From contig JAMXDE010000032.1 of the NCBI GenBank assembly GCA_026770025.1, positions 620,001-684,000 on the forward strand: DNA of 64,000 bases, read 5' to 3'. Source of the DNA: Craspedostauros australis (Eukaryota; Bacillariophyta; Bacillariophyceae; Mastogloiales; Achnanthaceae). Under the pieces are notes generated by a model. It searched no databases and was not told the DNA's origin. It worked only from the letters and a program-made list of their open reading frames with translations. Both the position numbers and the translations under genes were made by a program. Below are positions 9,792 to 21,290 of this stretch, in pieces; positions within the stretch are counted from its first letter, which is position 1; each line of letters starts with the position of its first letter.

Positions 9792-11027
9792 CTACTTGTG
9801 CCGGATGTAGGCCAGCGTATCCTCCTTGGAGGTTTGCTCTGCGTTAAACCTGCTGTGAAGTGGATACCCCGTGATGATCTTCTCCTGATACCACTCCATC
9901 GTGATCTGCTGCAAGACGGCCTGATCACAAACGGTGTGGTTCGACTGCAGCATGCGGCGGTTCATCTCCTTCACCAACGGGATGACGATCGACCGATGTC
10001 CGCCGATGATGCCGGCGTTCACGAAGAGGTGGAAGTCGAACGGCTTGCCGAGACATTTCATCGTGGTGTCTCTTTGCCATCCCAAACCCAGCTTGTTCGG
10101 TTCGAATTCGCTGCCGACGAACAGATGGTGCTTGCCCTCCGTCAACTTGTCCATCTCGATCATGTATCGGAACGGGTTGCGGTAGATCATGACGTCTTGC
10201 ACATCTGTGAGCAGGATGTAGTCCATGTGTTCATCGTGCTTCTTGTCTCCCTTCGACTCCGCCTCAATTCGCTTGTCGAGATAATCCTCGATGAAGAAGA
10301 AGCGCTGATTGTTCAGGGACTGGTTGGCACACTTTTGGAACACCGGACCCTCCAGGTCCACTTGGACGAAGCTTATGGCATCTGTCGTGCGTTCTTTCAC
10401 GAACTGCTCGCCGTACATGGAGTTCAAGATGACCCCTTGGACGTCCGTGTGCTGACTCACGGATTTGTACCACGGATTGATGAACTTCGTCTTTGCCTGG
10501 CGCTGTACATGGAGTTGGTGCGTGTCCTCCTTGTGGTTGAATATGCCCACGATGGCGGTTCCGGGGTATCTCTGTTCTTCTTTCTTCTCTTCCTGCTTCT
10601 CGTCTTTGGCTACGACTACGACTTCTGGCACCGGCACTGGCGGCGGAGGTGGCGGCGTCTCTGCTTTGCGTGCAACGGACTCGGTCAGCCTGGAGAGCTG
10701 AGACTGCGCGTCCGTCTGAAACTGCTGCAGCAGGCTCTTCAGCGATCCGCATTGCTGCAGAACTCGCGTTTCCATCTCCTTTTGCTGTTCCTGTTGTTGC
10801 TGCTGGTGCTGCAAATGTTGCTTTTGCAGTTCCAGGAGTAGGACCTGCTGCGCATCCTGTCTGACATCTTTCGCATCGTAACTCTGGTATGATGAAATCT
10901 GCATCAAGAGCTGGACGAGGACGATCGTCAACACCGCCAATACCATCACCACCTTCCCCTGCACACCCAAATTGCGAGGCGCTCGCGCAGTCTTCGGCAG
11001 GCCTGCCGTGTGTACGAAATTGGACAT
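9792..11027 (-). CDS. Type II membrane glycosyltransferase-like protein, paralogue 2
   Basis: A 411-residue protein when started at the ATG at 11027, which has an AACCATG context. An in-frame ATG 31 codons upstream would translate a GA microsatellite into an Arg-Glu run, so I prefer the inner start. One membrane segment lies at about 25-43. The stem (about 55-130) is a Gln-rich probable coiled coil, then a Pro-rich hinge (PPPPPPVPVPE). The luminal domain has DVQD (275-278), NAGIIGGH, CDQAV and the tail LAYIRHK. Role and topology are as inferred for the other copies: a Golgi sugar-nucleotide transferase of unknown substrate. It has all the shared motifs, so it is probably functional. Confidence 0.78.
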   Translation of the reverse strand: MSNFVHTAGLPKTARAPRNLGVQGKVVMVLAVLTIVLVQLLMQISSYQSYDAKDVRQDAQQVLLLELQKQHLQHQQQQQEQQKEMETRVLQQCGSLKSLLQQFQTDAQSQLSRLTESVARKAETPPPPPPVPVPEVVVVAKDEKQEEKKEEQRYPGTAIVGIFNHKEDTHQLHVQRQAKTKFINPWYKSVSQHTDVQGVILNSMYGEQFVKERTTDAISFVQVDLEGPVFQKCANQSLNNQRFFFIEDYLDKRIEAESKGDKKHDEHMDYILLTDVQDVMIYRNPFRYMIEMDKLTEGKHHLFVGSEFEPNKLGLGWQRDTTMKCLGKPFDFHLFVNAGIIGGHRSIVIPLVKEMNRRMLQSNHTVCDQAVLQQITMEWYQEKIITGYPLHSRFNAEQTSKEDTLAYIRHK

Positions 11028-12554
11028 GGTTCTCTCTCTCTCTCTCTCTCTCGAAGTGGATCCTGGAATGCTCGTTGTGCTTTTTGTGACCTCTCGCTGG
11101 TCGTCTCTCACAATCCGCATCGGTCATAATAATGATGGCACCAGCCTCCTCAGCGACCAGAATCGCGGTGATGCTTGGAAAACTTTGCCCACGATTTTGG
11201 CGCCGATGCCCACCACGGAAAAACTTGTTGCGCTCAGACGTCACGCATCAGAACGACGACGACAGCAAATTCACTGCTTGCGTGTGTTCACGTGATTCAT
11301 TGCCACCAGGGTGACGGAACCAATCGCCTGCCAATCAAATCTCTCAATATGCACGACTTGTTTATTCGCCACCGACATCTGCGATTGTGAACAAAGCAGA
11401 ATGAGAGTTGGAATTCGCGTGTTGTCGCCATACGATCCGGAGAACTGCCGGTTTCAGAGAGACCGTTTGATGCAGTTCAAGAGAGGTGAACTTGTTGAAG
11501 ATGTGTTACTGTAACGATGAGTAGAGTAGTTCTGTTTGTACTAATCTTGGCTTGTGATACTTTGAGTTAGTTAGTAGTCTTGGTAGGATGAAGAAACGAT
11601 GCCACACAGTTGATACGGCTCTGCACTGATCCACATGGTTCAGTGTTGAGGGTGGGCATTGCTCCTTGCTCTTGTTCATCTCTCTGTGTGCTGTTGCTTG
11701 TAGTGTAGAGCATAACAGCTCAGCACTTTATTGAAGTTGAGACAAAGATGCAGCAGCAGTTGTGGTTGGAATTCACCATCGGATTCCCTGCTTGGGTTGA
11801 AGTAGGTTGGATATCCATGCTGTGACTGTAACAACAAGGTGGTTGTCATAGTCAAAGAGGGAATTGAGACAAGTTGCAGTTAGTAAGATCTGAGGAGCAT
11901 AGTTCCAAGGACAACTGGAATCGGGTTGATCATGGCATTGAGTCAGCAATGGCTCGTGAATGAAAGAGGAGGGGAAAAGAAGAAAGGGGGGTGTTGCGTT
12001 CGTTGAAGTCGGAAAGTTACGCGCGAATAGTGAATTTCAAGCATCGGCGAGGGACACCATAATTGGGAGGTAGCCTGTCCCTAATTGAAGTTCAACTATG
12101 AGAAAAATAGTGTCCCAAGATGTTTCCACAGTTTCTCAGAAGCACGTTTCAACCTGTCTCCGAAGTCGCACCTTGCGGAACGAGGAACACCCAGTTGAGT
12201 CCAATGGATCAAGAATATGATTCACGGATTGTCAGTCCGGCAATGTCACTGGGACAAACTCTGGAGGCTGCTTGGACACAAACCAAGCACCTGTGTTCCA
12301 AGTTCGCCAGGACGCACTTCAGCGGCTGGCGCAACTTGATCCAGGTCCGATACGACCCACAAAACGGAGCATGGTCTATGAGTACATCTGACACACGGTA
12401 CTTCTTCTGATGCCATACGCTATGCACGAGTGAGTACGGCAAGACTCCACCAGTCGGATGATCATTTCTCTCTAGAGAGAGTATTGGGTTGAGCACAGAT
12501 CTCCTCCCTTACATGCCTAACCAGCATGTGGCATGTTTTGCGCCACCATGCATC
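11028..12554. other. Intergenic between paralogues 2 and 3
   Basis: The segment begins with a TC run (11033-11053) just upstream of paralogue 2, probably in its 5' untranslated region. A small imperfect palindromic unit at 12051-12118 starts GGGACACCAT and ends ATAGTGTCCC, so it could be a tiny hairpin element. No ORF in the segment has a recognisable domain. Confidence 0.5.
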
Positions 12555-13634
12555 CTATTTGTGCCGAATGTACGCCAACGTGTCGTCTTCGGCCCGCTGC
12601 TCCTTCTTGAAACGGCTGTTCCACGGATATCCCGTGATGATCCTCTCCTCGTACCACTCCATCGCGATCTGCTGCATGACGGCCTGATCGCAAACGGTGT
12701 GATTCGCCACCATCATGCGGCGGTTCATCTCCTTGACGAGAGGGATGACGATGGAGCGATGCCCTCCGATGATGCCGGCGTTGAGCACCTCACGATATAA
12801 GAAGGGCTTTCGGAAACAGCGTTTCCAGTTGTTGTTCTGCCATCTCAAACCGTCCTTCCATGGCTCGAATTCGCTACCGACGAAGAGGTGATGGGTGCCC
12901 TGCGTCAGCTTGTCCATCTCGGCCATGAACTTGAACGGATTGCGATGGAAGGTGACATCTTGGGCATCGGTGAGGAGGATGTACTCCAGCTCTTCGTCTT
13001 GTCCCGATGCCTTGGCTGCTTCCGCCTCGACGCGTTTGTCCAGGTAGTCCTCGATCACGTAGAAGCGTTGGTTGTTGAGGGATTGGTTGGCACCCCTGAG
13101 GTAGGCCGCGCTGTTGAAGTCGACGTTGATGAATTCAATGTGGTCCGTGGTGTACAGTTTGATGTCGCTCTCGTCGTACATGGTATTGAAGACGATGCCA
13201 TGGATTTCAGGGTATTTCTTGACAGATTCGTGCCATGATTGGATGGACTTGTACTCGACCTTCCGCTTCGCACCGCGCATGTGGGTGTCATTCTGGTGGT
13301 TGAAGGCCGCGATGATGGAAATCCCGGCATACGTCGTTTCTGCCGGTGTTGCTGCCTCCGCGATGGCAGGCAGGGGCGCTGGCTTCCCGTTCGCGATCGC
13401 CGCCGTCAAGTTCCACAACTGCCACTGAGCCTCGTTGTGCTGCTTCTGGATCAGAGTCTTGATCTCCTCGTACTGCTTCTGCTCTTGGGCCGACTGCGGT
13501 CGCGCGGACAGCTGGAGGAAGGCGAAGGCAATCACCAGAAGCACCGCCATGTAGCTCTTCTGCGTGCTCGTGCCGCCTGCGGGGGATGGCGCGATTGCAG
13601 AACCTCGTGCGGCTGTTAATTTCGTTGTGGTCAT
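12555..13634 (-). CDS. Type II membrane glycosyltransferase-like protein, paralogue 3
   Basis: A 359-residue protein, the shortest of the four paralogues. The membrane anchor is at about 28-43 (AVLLVIAFAFLQL). It is followed by a short charged coiled-coil stem (50-75) and an Ala/Pro linker. The luminal domain starts near 104 (GISIIAAFNH). It contains DAQD (223-226) in ILLTDAQDVTFHRNPF, NAGIIGGH, CDQAV and the end LAYIRHK. The catalytic part is colinear with paralogues 2 and 4, so the difference in length lies in the stem. I infer a Golgi or secretory-pathway sugar-nucleotide transferase; acceptor unknown. Confidence 0.8.
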   Translation of the reverse strand: MTTTKLTAARGSAIAPSPAGGTSTQKSYMAVLLVIAFAFLQLSARPQSAQEQKQYEEIKTLIQKQHNEAQWQLWNLTAAIANGKPAPLPAIAEAATPAETTYAGISIIAAFNHQNDTHMRGAKRKVEYKSIQSWHESVKKYPEIHGIVFNTMYDESDIKLYTTDHIEFINVDFNSAAYLRGANQSLNNQRFYVIEDYLDKRVEAEAAKASGQDEELEYILLTDAQDVTFHRNPFKFMAEMDKLTQGTHHLFVGSEFEPWKDGLRWQNNNWKRCFRKPFLYREVLNAGIIGGHRSIVIPLVKEMNRRMMVANHTVCDQAVMQQIAMEWYEERIITGYPWNSRFKKEQRAEDDTLAYIRHK

Positions 13635-14342
13635 GGTGAAACGGCTCGTTTTCTTCTATAAGACCCTGATGCAGATAAACCCATAAGTAGCCATCGAGAG
13701 CCGTTAAAGACGTTAAATCACGTTTTAGCGTATAAACCACCCACCCCTATAGAATAAAGTGAGAAACTAACTATGGTGTCAGTCTGGGCTTCCAGATCGG
13801 GGTGGTTGCAAAGATATAGATGCTTAAACCTCGGATGGCATCTACGGGGTAGAGGCGTACGCAAGCGCAGACGGATAGTTTTGCTAGGGTTCCGACCGTG
13901 AGGTTTGCGTGTTGCCGTCGCGTTGGTGGGGTTTCCAATGTTTTGGGGGACCCTATGCGCAAGATGTGATCGTTTGTTCCTTCGGAGATTGCATTGCTAT
14001 TAGTATTTGGCTTGCTATCAGACGACAGCGATGTGGTTCTATACGGCGTGCAGTCGTATTGTGACGGAGTGCTGTACGGGGCCAGTCTCCAGTATCATGT
14101 TTGCATTCTTTTCTTCCTCCCTGCTTCCCTTTCGCGACGTGTTGAGGCCCATCGCATCGCTGGCATATGCTTATCCCGTGGGACTTCACCAACCACTACC
14201 AACAGTAATAGGTGATATGGTGTGGGTCTACTTTCATCCTCTTTCATAATGACAGCAACCCCAACACAGCAAACAAACGAAAACACTAGTAAACCAAAAA
14301 GAGAACACCAATCAACAATCCTCCAGTACGAATTCTACACGC
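13635..14342. other. Intergenic, no gene seen
   Basis: This is the upstream flank of paralogue 3 and the junction with the LINE relic. Only short frames occur. The 5' edge of the LINE relic cannot be fixed here because I see no clear target duplication. Confidence 0.4.
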
Positions 14343-14376
14343 TCAACCAGTAGGAAGAGAAAACGAAAGATCGACA

Positions 14377-16312
14377 ATGGTGACCAACAATGACCCAACT
14401 TCAAGATCTCTCAACGGCGATGAGAGGAATTCCCAGGACAAGGAGGCAACAGCGACAGACATAGGAAAGCCCAAGCCTCCTCCAGAGCCGGATCCGAAGC
14501 TCAACGAGTACGAAACAATCACACTACAAGGAAAAGTATCCACCAAGGTGAGAGAGCCCAAAACCAACCGTTGGAAAAATCTGGACAAGACGATTGCTGA
14601 AAAGTTGAAGGGGTTCAAGGAATATGAGGTCTTTGGAGAACAACGGCACCACAGGCACGACCAGTTGAAGAGCACGCTGTCCAACAAAGTGCAGTGAGAA
14701 GGTGGCAAAGTCAGTACAGTGTCAGCAGGAGTGCTGAATGTGCTGGAGTTGGCAAAGCTTTCCCAACGAGTGATGCATGACAGAAAAATCAATGTTGGAG
14801 TGGCCAAAGTGGCATCGGACGATCTACAAAGAGTCCAGATCAAGCAACTGCTAGCGAACTTGTCACAAACTGATCCCAGACGATGCTTCCAACACACCAT
14901 CCACTACAACCTCATCACACTTGTCAAAGCTTAAACTCTGTGCCAAACATCCATCACTGCCCACTCAGTCAATCCCAATGCAAAAGGAAAAGCCTGTTTT
15001 GCCAACAACATCGGAAAATCCACAGCAACAGAGGAAGAGAGAAGCCAGGACAAGGTGCAAGGATAGACGACAGCAGAGGCCAGAACAGAAGCACGAATGG
15101 CAACACCTCGACGCTGGTACAAAAAGAGGTTTAGCATGCAGCTCAGCATCAACAAGGGATCCAGTATGCCTAGAAAAGACTTCCAGGCAAGGTTCAAGCT
15201 ACGGTCTGACAAGGAACTCGCACAAGGCCCAAAGCTAGTCATCTACCTGTGGTACAAGAGGCACAAGGAAACAGGAACCATCAAAACAACAGATGGCATC
15301 CCCCCTCCCCCAAGACTGGAACCAGTTCAAGAAATTTGCGTGTTGGGCCAAGCCAACTGCCAAAGACCCAAATGTGTACATGCAATTGAGCATGGGATCC
15401 AACGTCAACATGGAGGCCTTCACAAGCAGGTGCATGGAGATGGAAGGAGTGTATGCTGAAAGTGAATATTCCTGCATTCGGGACCTCCACGAAGCAGAGA
15501 ACATCTTGGAGATTGGGGTATCTTGCATACTCAGGGAACTTCATGAAAGCTAAGCAGACACTGGCAATCATCAACGGACTCCTTGACGATATGGATGCCA
15601 AGGTAAAGGTGGCGGAAGAGTCAAATTCATGGGAGCAGTCTCAGACAAAACAAGAGACCAACACAGGAAGAGCGGAGGCACTTGGACCAACATGCTGTGG
15701 GTGGCACTGCACTTGCACGCCAACACAGGTAAAGCACGATGGGTGACCAAAGCACTTGGACAAGTATTCAACACAAAGAACTCCAACCAAGGATATCTGA
15801 ACTACCAGTATGTGCCTAACTCAGGCATGTCCACAATGGTGGCAGCCACCACAGAGAAGCTCCAAGTCATGGCAAGAAAGCACAGAAGCTACATTTGGCA
15901 GCTGTGCCAACTTCGACTGGACAGGGACTTCCAATTGGACATGCTGGACGGCCGCTATGGAACGACCACTCTTGGGCAGTTCTTGGCAACACAAGTCACT
16001 CCAGAAGGCAACCCATACATCCATGACGTTCAAACAACGCACATGTTGGATGGAGACAAGGATGCCATCCACATAGTGGCTTTCGAAGACCGTTTCGACC
16101 AAGCACGGGCCATCATCAACTCGATCACAGTTCTGTGCCGCACAGAAATAAACTTGTTCACAGACGAGTGGTTCTCTGACAAAATCATTGACATGATCAG
16201 AGGCTACGCCAAGGAAGAAGGCAGGGACGGCTATATGGACAAGGAAGTTGAAGGGTTCCTAGGCTTCATCATGGATGAGGACATGGGCGTGGTGGTCCTT
16301 GAGGGGATGTAA
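14377..16312 (+). pseudogene. ORF1-like protein of the LINE relic
   Basis: The N-terminal piece (14377-14697) is Lys/Glu-rich. A middle piece (15097-15550) is spread over more than one frame. The last piece (15629-16312, 227 residues) is the best preserved and has mixed helical and strand-like character with an acidic end. I recognise no nucleic-acid-binding motif by eye. The assignment to ORF1 rests on its place before the endonuclease and on its similar style to the region at 57.4-60.6 kb. Confidence 0.5.
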
Positions 16313-16481
16313 GGCATGGAAGACGATATGGTGGCAACAAAACAGGAATGCGAGGGCGGTCCTCCAGACCGGCCAAAAAAGAAGAAGCTGGATGATGAGA
16401 GCTTCTGCACGTTCATCACAGAATGCGGGAAGCCACTTACGTCTACAGTATATAGTGTGGCAACTTCAACAGAGGGCATGA

Positions 16482-17108
16482 ATGGTGAGGGAACAGAGAC
16501 AGAGCATGCAATCTGGGAGGTGCACGAACGCCAAGAAGCAGAATGCAACAAGAAAACAGTGGAGGAACAACAACAACAACAACTTATCGAGCACGAACGT
16601 ATCATCAAGGAGCTCCAAGCACAGCACACCAAAGCTGCGCCCAAGGACTCCAACCCTCTTGCCTCAAGCACAGGCAGGGGGCAAGGCTCTGAATAGCGCA
16701 AGGCTGGGGGTAGGCAAAGCACCAATAACCGCCCCTGCAAGCCCAACATATGCACAAGTGGAGGTAGTGGGTCGGGAAGAGCGCTACTGGGGCGACAACC
16801 CACATGACAAAGGGAGCCACACAACATGGCTTGGCGCACTGAACATTGGATGTCTCCCTGTGGAAGCTGGACACTGGAAGAAAAGAGATTTATGGCAATG
16901 GATCAAAACGCAAAAAATGGACATATCTCTGCTCTCCGAGCTTGGGCTGAACTGGGCAAAAGTTCTGTGCCAGTACTCCTGGCAAATGTGGACGAAAGGC
17001 CATTTCAGCTCTAGCCGCCATGTAAAGGCGCACAGCACACATAAAACCGTCAGGCCAATACGTCAGTGTGTGTGTGAGGGGGACTACACCGACATCACAC
17101 ATGGCTAG
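16482..17108 (+). pseudogene. LINE endonuclease N-terminal fragment
   Basis: The frame runs through a Pro/Ala-rich linker, then reads LGALNIGCLP and KKRDLWQWIKTQKMDISLLS. This is the usual opening of an APE-type endonuclease, where an Asn-containing strand is followed by a helix and the strand leading to the catalytic Glu (here SELGLNW). The catalytic His/Asp half and all of the RT are absent downstream. Confidence 0.6.
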
Positions 17109-17583
17109 CCCTGCACACCACCATCTCCAGGACGTTGGAGTACCCTCTGGCGAGCTCCACGTTCACCAAGGAAGAGGCAGAGCACATCATGAGGCCAATG
17201 CTTCAAGTGGCACTGCCTGCAGCTGAGATACAATGCAACGTGTTGAGGAAACTGGTTTTTGGGCCACAGCAGTGTCTTGGAGTGGGGTCAAGCATCTCTA
17301 CCTGGCACAAGTCACAAAGCATGTGGGAGAAATAGCCAAACACTGGGGAAGTCTCTCAGTCACTGGGAAGCTCATGAGGAATGCAATGAGCTTGGTGAAG
17401 CTTCAAGCAGAGATGATGCAGGTCATGCAGCAGGATCCAGCAAAGTGGGCCAACATGGTGCAGCAACAATGCAGCAGTGAATCTCTGCAGGATGTCAAAG
17501 TAGATGCTGTGGTTATCAGACACCATATCAGTTCAAGGAGATTGATTACATGAGGAACCAACCAGTCCTGGCCTCATCCCCTT

Positions 17584-19414
17584 GTGAAGCAGCATGATCA
17601 AGTGGCTGGAAGTCGGGCAATTGACCCAGCAGGATTGGGCTCAATGGAAGCAAGCAATCATCATGCAATACCCGGCGAGCAGGGCGCGAGAGAGGCGACT
17701 GCGGTTGCCATTGGGACCATGGCAAAGGTTTACATCGCTCCAACCAGACTACCAGTGGGAACCAGAAACCAAAAGACTCACCTGCCATGGACAAGAAGGT
17801 GTCCACTACAGGTGAACTTTGCGGCGAAGATGGCAGAGGGAGTATCACGAGGTGCAGGAGCTATCGACAGCAGTTCTCACCTTGTGGATGGCTACGAGTA
17901 TCATGAAAAAAAAATGGTAACACGGACAGGAAAGGAAGGTCCAAGGCTGGCAGCTGCGATGGCGGCTTCGGCAGCCCCAGGGATACAAGTCCTGCCAGAG
18001 TCAGCGGCATGGGCGACTGAGATACTCACATTCATGGGAGCAGAGTCAACTCTAGCTCACGTGGCAAGGGCTGGCAAGCTCAGAGCGTGCAGTGATAGTC
18101 GGTTGCGCTGGGAAACAGGGCGGCCGGGGCAGGCATGGTCGGAGAGCATGAAGGGTTGACAGCGAGAGCCTGGATGGCGTGTCAAGCGCCGCGCGGCAGC
18201 GATGTCATGCAGTCACATCGAGCAGAACTCGCAGATTTGTACAGCGTGGTGACAACCGTTGCAGCGCTGCGCGCAGCTCACAATGTACTTGAAGGGAAGA
18301 TCACCATCGGATGCGACAACATCGGGGCTCTCAGAGCCCTAGATCCGGAGTGGCAGCTATTACCATGGTAGTCTGATGCCAATCTTCAACGAGCAGTGCG
18401 GAAGAAGGCCAATCAACTGCCATTGCAAGTTGTGGGTGTCTATGTCAAAGAGCATCAGGATGATGGCAAGGCATGAGAAGATCTGGATGAGTTGGAACGG
18501 CTCAATGTGGAAGCCGATGAACTGGCAGGAGCGTGCCAGCGCACCACGCAAGGTCGAGCGCCGTACGACGGGATCATAGCAGGAGAAGGGGTGTCCCTCA
18601 GGTGGGGCACCAAGATAATCTCTGTGCGATGTTCTCATATCGCGGAGGAAAGTCTGGCCTGCGACAATCTTGACGTACTCTGGCAGAGGAAAGTGATACG
18701 CGATGCGAAGCAAATCGAGTGGACAGCGGTGGATAAGGCAATCGGAGGTCTGGGACGAACGAAGGCCATGATGACTTTACATTGGTGGTAGGCGAGGCTG
18801 CATTTGGGAGGCGCATGCTCCAGTGGGGTCACTGTCTGTCCCATGTGTGCCCTAGCTGCGGCCATGAAGAAACCGTGGAACACTTTTGGACCTGCAAGGC
18901 CGACAGTCGGCGCCAAATCGCGTAACAAGGAGTGCAAGGCATGCGGAAATGGATGCTGAAGTACCCCTCCAACCCATGGCTGGCGAGGGCAGTAACATCT
19001 CTGCTACGCAGTCATGCTGACAGCAGTGCATACCTCCTGGCCCTGGACGAAGCACCAGACATAAAGGACACCACACAATGACAGCTAGCAGTGGGGACGT
19101 GGGCACTACGGTTTGGACTATTAAGCACGAAGTGGGTGGAACTGCAGGCGCTCTTCCTCACGTTGCAAGGATCCTGCCAACCGAATGCCAATTGGGACAC
19201 GGAGGTTATACAGAGAGTATGGCGCGCCGCATGGAATCAATGGTTCTCGAACAATGAAGATATGCATACGAATCAAGCCTCTGTGGAAGGATCCATGATG
19301 TTGGCCATGACAACAACACACACAGCCACGCCAAATCTACGTATCCAGGCTGCCAAGGTCCCGCATCGGGTCTGGTGGTATGGATGGAGTAGGCAGCAGC
19401 CATACTACAGGTGA
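17584..19414 (+). pseudogene. LINE RNase H, zinc ribbon and C-terminal domain
   Basis: A broken coding region. The RNase H part shows a possible first Asp in SCDGGF (about 17955), the helix SHRAELADLYSVVTTV (about 18213) carrying the Glu, and IGCDNIGALRAL (about 18307) with the third Asp. Then CPSCGHEETVEHFWTC (about 18850) gives a zinc ribbon. The C-terminal part (LRFGLLSTKWVELQ and VWRAAWNQWFSNNEDMH) is a conserved helical tail. Several stops and shifts separate these parts. Confidence 0.65.
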
Positions 19415-19749
19415 CCTGTTGCTGGTGGGACATTGTACAAGTGGATGAAGGTGGCCGCGGCCAATGGCTTCCGGACCGCACAGGGGCGGTCAACACAGGC
19501 GCCAGCACAAAATTCAGGAACGCAACAGACCCGAGTCCGTGCCCCCTTCGCATGCCACGCGAAGTTAAAAGGAGGCGGCGAAAAGCATTGTCAATGCAGC
19601 CATAGATAAGGAGCGGTTAATCAGTGGGCTATTTAGTTCTGTACGTTTATCCTCTTCCTGCGATGTATGGCGCAATTTCTTTGTCGTATCTCTGTCTCTT
19701 TTGTTTGTTGTCATCCATGTTTTGGGATCCTCCCCTGCAAGCAAATAGG

Positions 19750-19850
19750 TCATGTACTGGGACAACTGGTGGTGACAGCCATGAACTGCCAGTGCGCGGA
19801 GAATCCAGAAGTGTGGGTACTTCCATGGGCCAGTGCATGCAAGCAGTACA
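19750..19850 (+). repeat. Degenerate direct repeat, copy A
   Basis: About 100 bp that match 20455-20555 at roughly three in four positions by eye. Shared landmarks are CTGCCAGTG, GAATCCAG and a CATGCAA...CAGT end. The minus strand of both copies reads a WILR-[AT]-LA motif, so a decayed coding or structured 3' end of an element is possible. Confidence 0.5.
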
Positions 19851-20454
19851 GTAGGGGGCGCTGGTGGTAGACATCTACAGGCAAGCACGGTGGAGCTCAA
19901 ACCGCAAACGGAAACCAAACGTAGTGAATGGAGACGTAGGACTGTTTGGCGACAATGAAGTGAATGACACATCATGGGCAGGAACATTGGCGCTGCACGA
20001 GAGACCGATGCCTCCAGAGTACAACGAACTTCCCCCTGGGAGAGTTGCCGATATAGGACGATTTGTTGATTGACAACTCGTGGCGCCAGTGGTCCACCCG
20101 TTAATCTTAGATGGAATTACATGTTGCACTTCTTGGCTCAAGCAACCCTACGTCGGCACGCAACCAACAGCGGCAATCATCCAAAGGCCTACTCACAACC
20201 AGATCTCTTTTGCTCTTTTTGCATCTTTTGTTAGTCGCTGCCTCTCTTGAAGCACATATAGACATCCGTTGCGGCGCTACCATGTACTCATTGCATGAGA
20301 CTTCACGCAGCACTATCTCAAGTGATCAGTGGTACGGTTTGAATCTCCCTTGCCCCTCTGCTGCGGTGCATTGCGTGTTTCTGTGCTCGTATCGATGGTT
20401 CCTTGTGTACGCATTCTTTCTCTGGAGTAAACATTTGGCAACAGCTGGATCCTG

Positions 20455-20555
20455 AACTGGTACGGCTGGTGACGATGGGCACCCAGCTGCCAGTGTGCGA
20501 AGAATCCAGGGGTGCAGAGACTTCTGCAGGTGGGCGCATGCAAACAGTTGCATAA
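20455..20555 (+). repeat. Degenerate direct repeat, copy B
   Basis: The partner of the block at 19750-19850, about 700 bp downstream in the same orientation. No coding frame is shared along the full length. Confidence 0.5.
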
Positions 20556-20618
20556 CAATTGACTTCTACTTTTTTCTGTTTACTCTGATCGCATCAGTGC
20601 TCATATGCAAACAATCCA

Positions 20619-21290
20619 TCACACATCGCACTCCCCGCACGCGAGGAAGCAGAGAGAACAAAGGATGGACTGGGGATTGATTTGAAGAAGTGGCCTCCTT
20701 TGAAGCACGTACTCCATTGGTTCTGTTAGTTGTGAAGGACACACAGACCCTACAACAAAGAGTGCCCAGATCGCGCCATGAAGCAACTCCCAGATGCCTG
20801 AGACGAGATGCCAACGATTGCAATCGTCAGGTGCAGGAATGCTTTTGTTGCCGCCATTTCGGAATGCGTTCAGGATGCTGGTATGCAACCCCAGCATATG
20901 GAAGAAACGACGGAGCTTCAGCTGAACAGGAATGAGAAAGAAAGTCATCCACAGCCTGATACTTCGCAGGATCTGCGTGCTTGATGGTTCGAGAGGACTC
21001 AGCGTTTCCGCCATACTTCCTCGTTGTATCACGCACAGCACAGGGACATCGTCAGGATGATAATCCCAATCGTAATCGCAACAGTCACGATCGTTGCCGT
21101 CGTCGCCATTGTCCCAATCCAGGAGCACGTTGTTGTCTGTATTCATGTCATCACTACAATCAGGGATGATGTTGTCAACGCCATCCTGTACCAACGGAAA
21201 CAGCTGAGCACCTTTCACCGATCGGAGACAAGTGGAACCATGGGAAGAATCATGGACGGAACGACGGGGCGAACGAGAGAGAGGCGACAT
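20619..21290 (-). CDS. Hypothetical protein, doubtful
   Basis: A 223-residue frame that I do not recognise. It has an Asp-rich stretch (about residues 38-82) followed by a weakly hydrophobic region (about 112-135) and a Cys-rich end. Codon use does not stand out and the surroundings are decayed repeat DNA, so it may be a chance frame. Confidence 0.2.
   Translation of the reverse strand: MSPLSRSPRRSVHDSSHGSTCLRSVKGAQLFPLVQDGVDNIIPDCSDDMNTDNNVLLDWDNGDDGNDRDCCDYDWDYHPDDVPVLCVIQRGSMAETLSPLEPSSTQILRSIRLWMTFFLIPVQLKLRRFFHMLGLHTSILNAFRNGGNKSIPAPDDCNRWHLVSGIWELLHGAIWALFVVGSVCPSQLTEPMEYVLQRRPLLQINPQSILCSLCFLACGECDV

Larger units (their letters stand above)
14343..19606 (+). mobile_element. Non-LTR retrotransposon (LINE) relic lacking reverse transcriptase
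   Basis: Fragments in order on the plus strand are an ORF1-like region (14377-16312), the beginning of an endonuclease (about 16800-17108), a segment that normally follows the RT (about 17233-17553), RNase H (about 17950-18371), a zinc ribbon (about 18820-18900) and a C-terminal helical domain (about 18940-19360). Only a few tens of bases lie between the endonuclease fragment and the post-RT segment, so the whole RT core has been deleted. Stops and frameshifts are frequent throughout. The domain order matches LINEs I know from diatoms and other algae; the clade is not resolved. It lies between paralogue 3 and copia element 2. Confidence 0.75.

Noticed and set aside
9798-10841. Plus-strand frame of 347 residues
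   Set aside because: It is the antisense shadow of paralogue 2, Leu/His-rich because of reverse-read Glu/Gln/Val codons.
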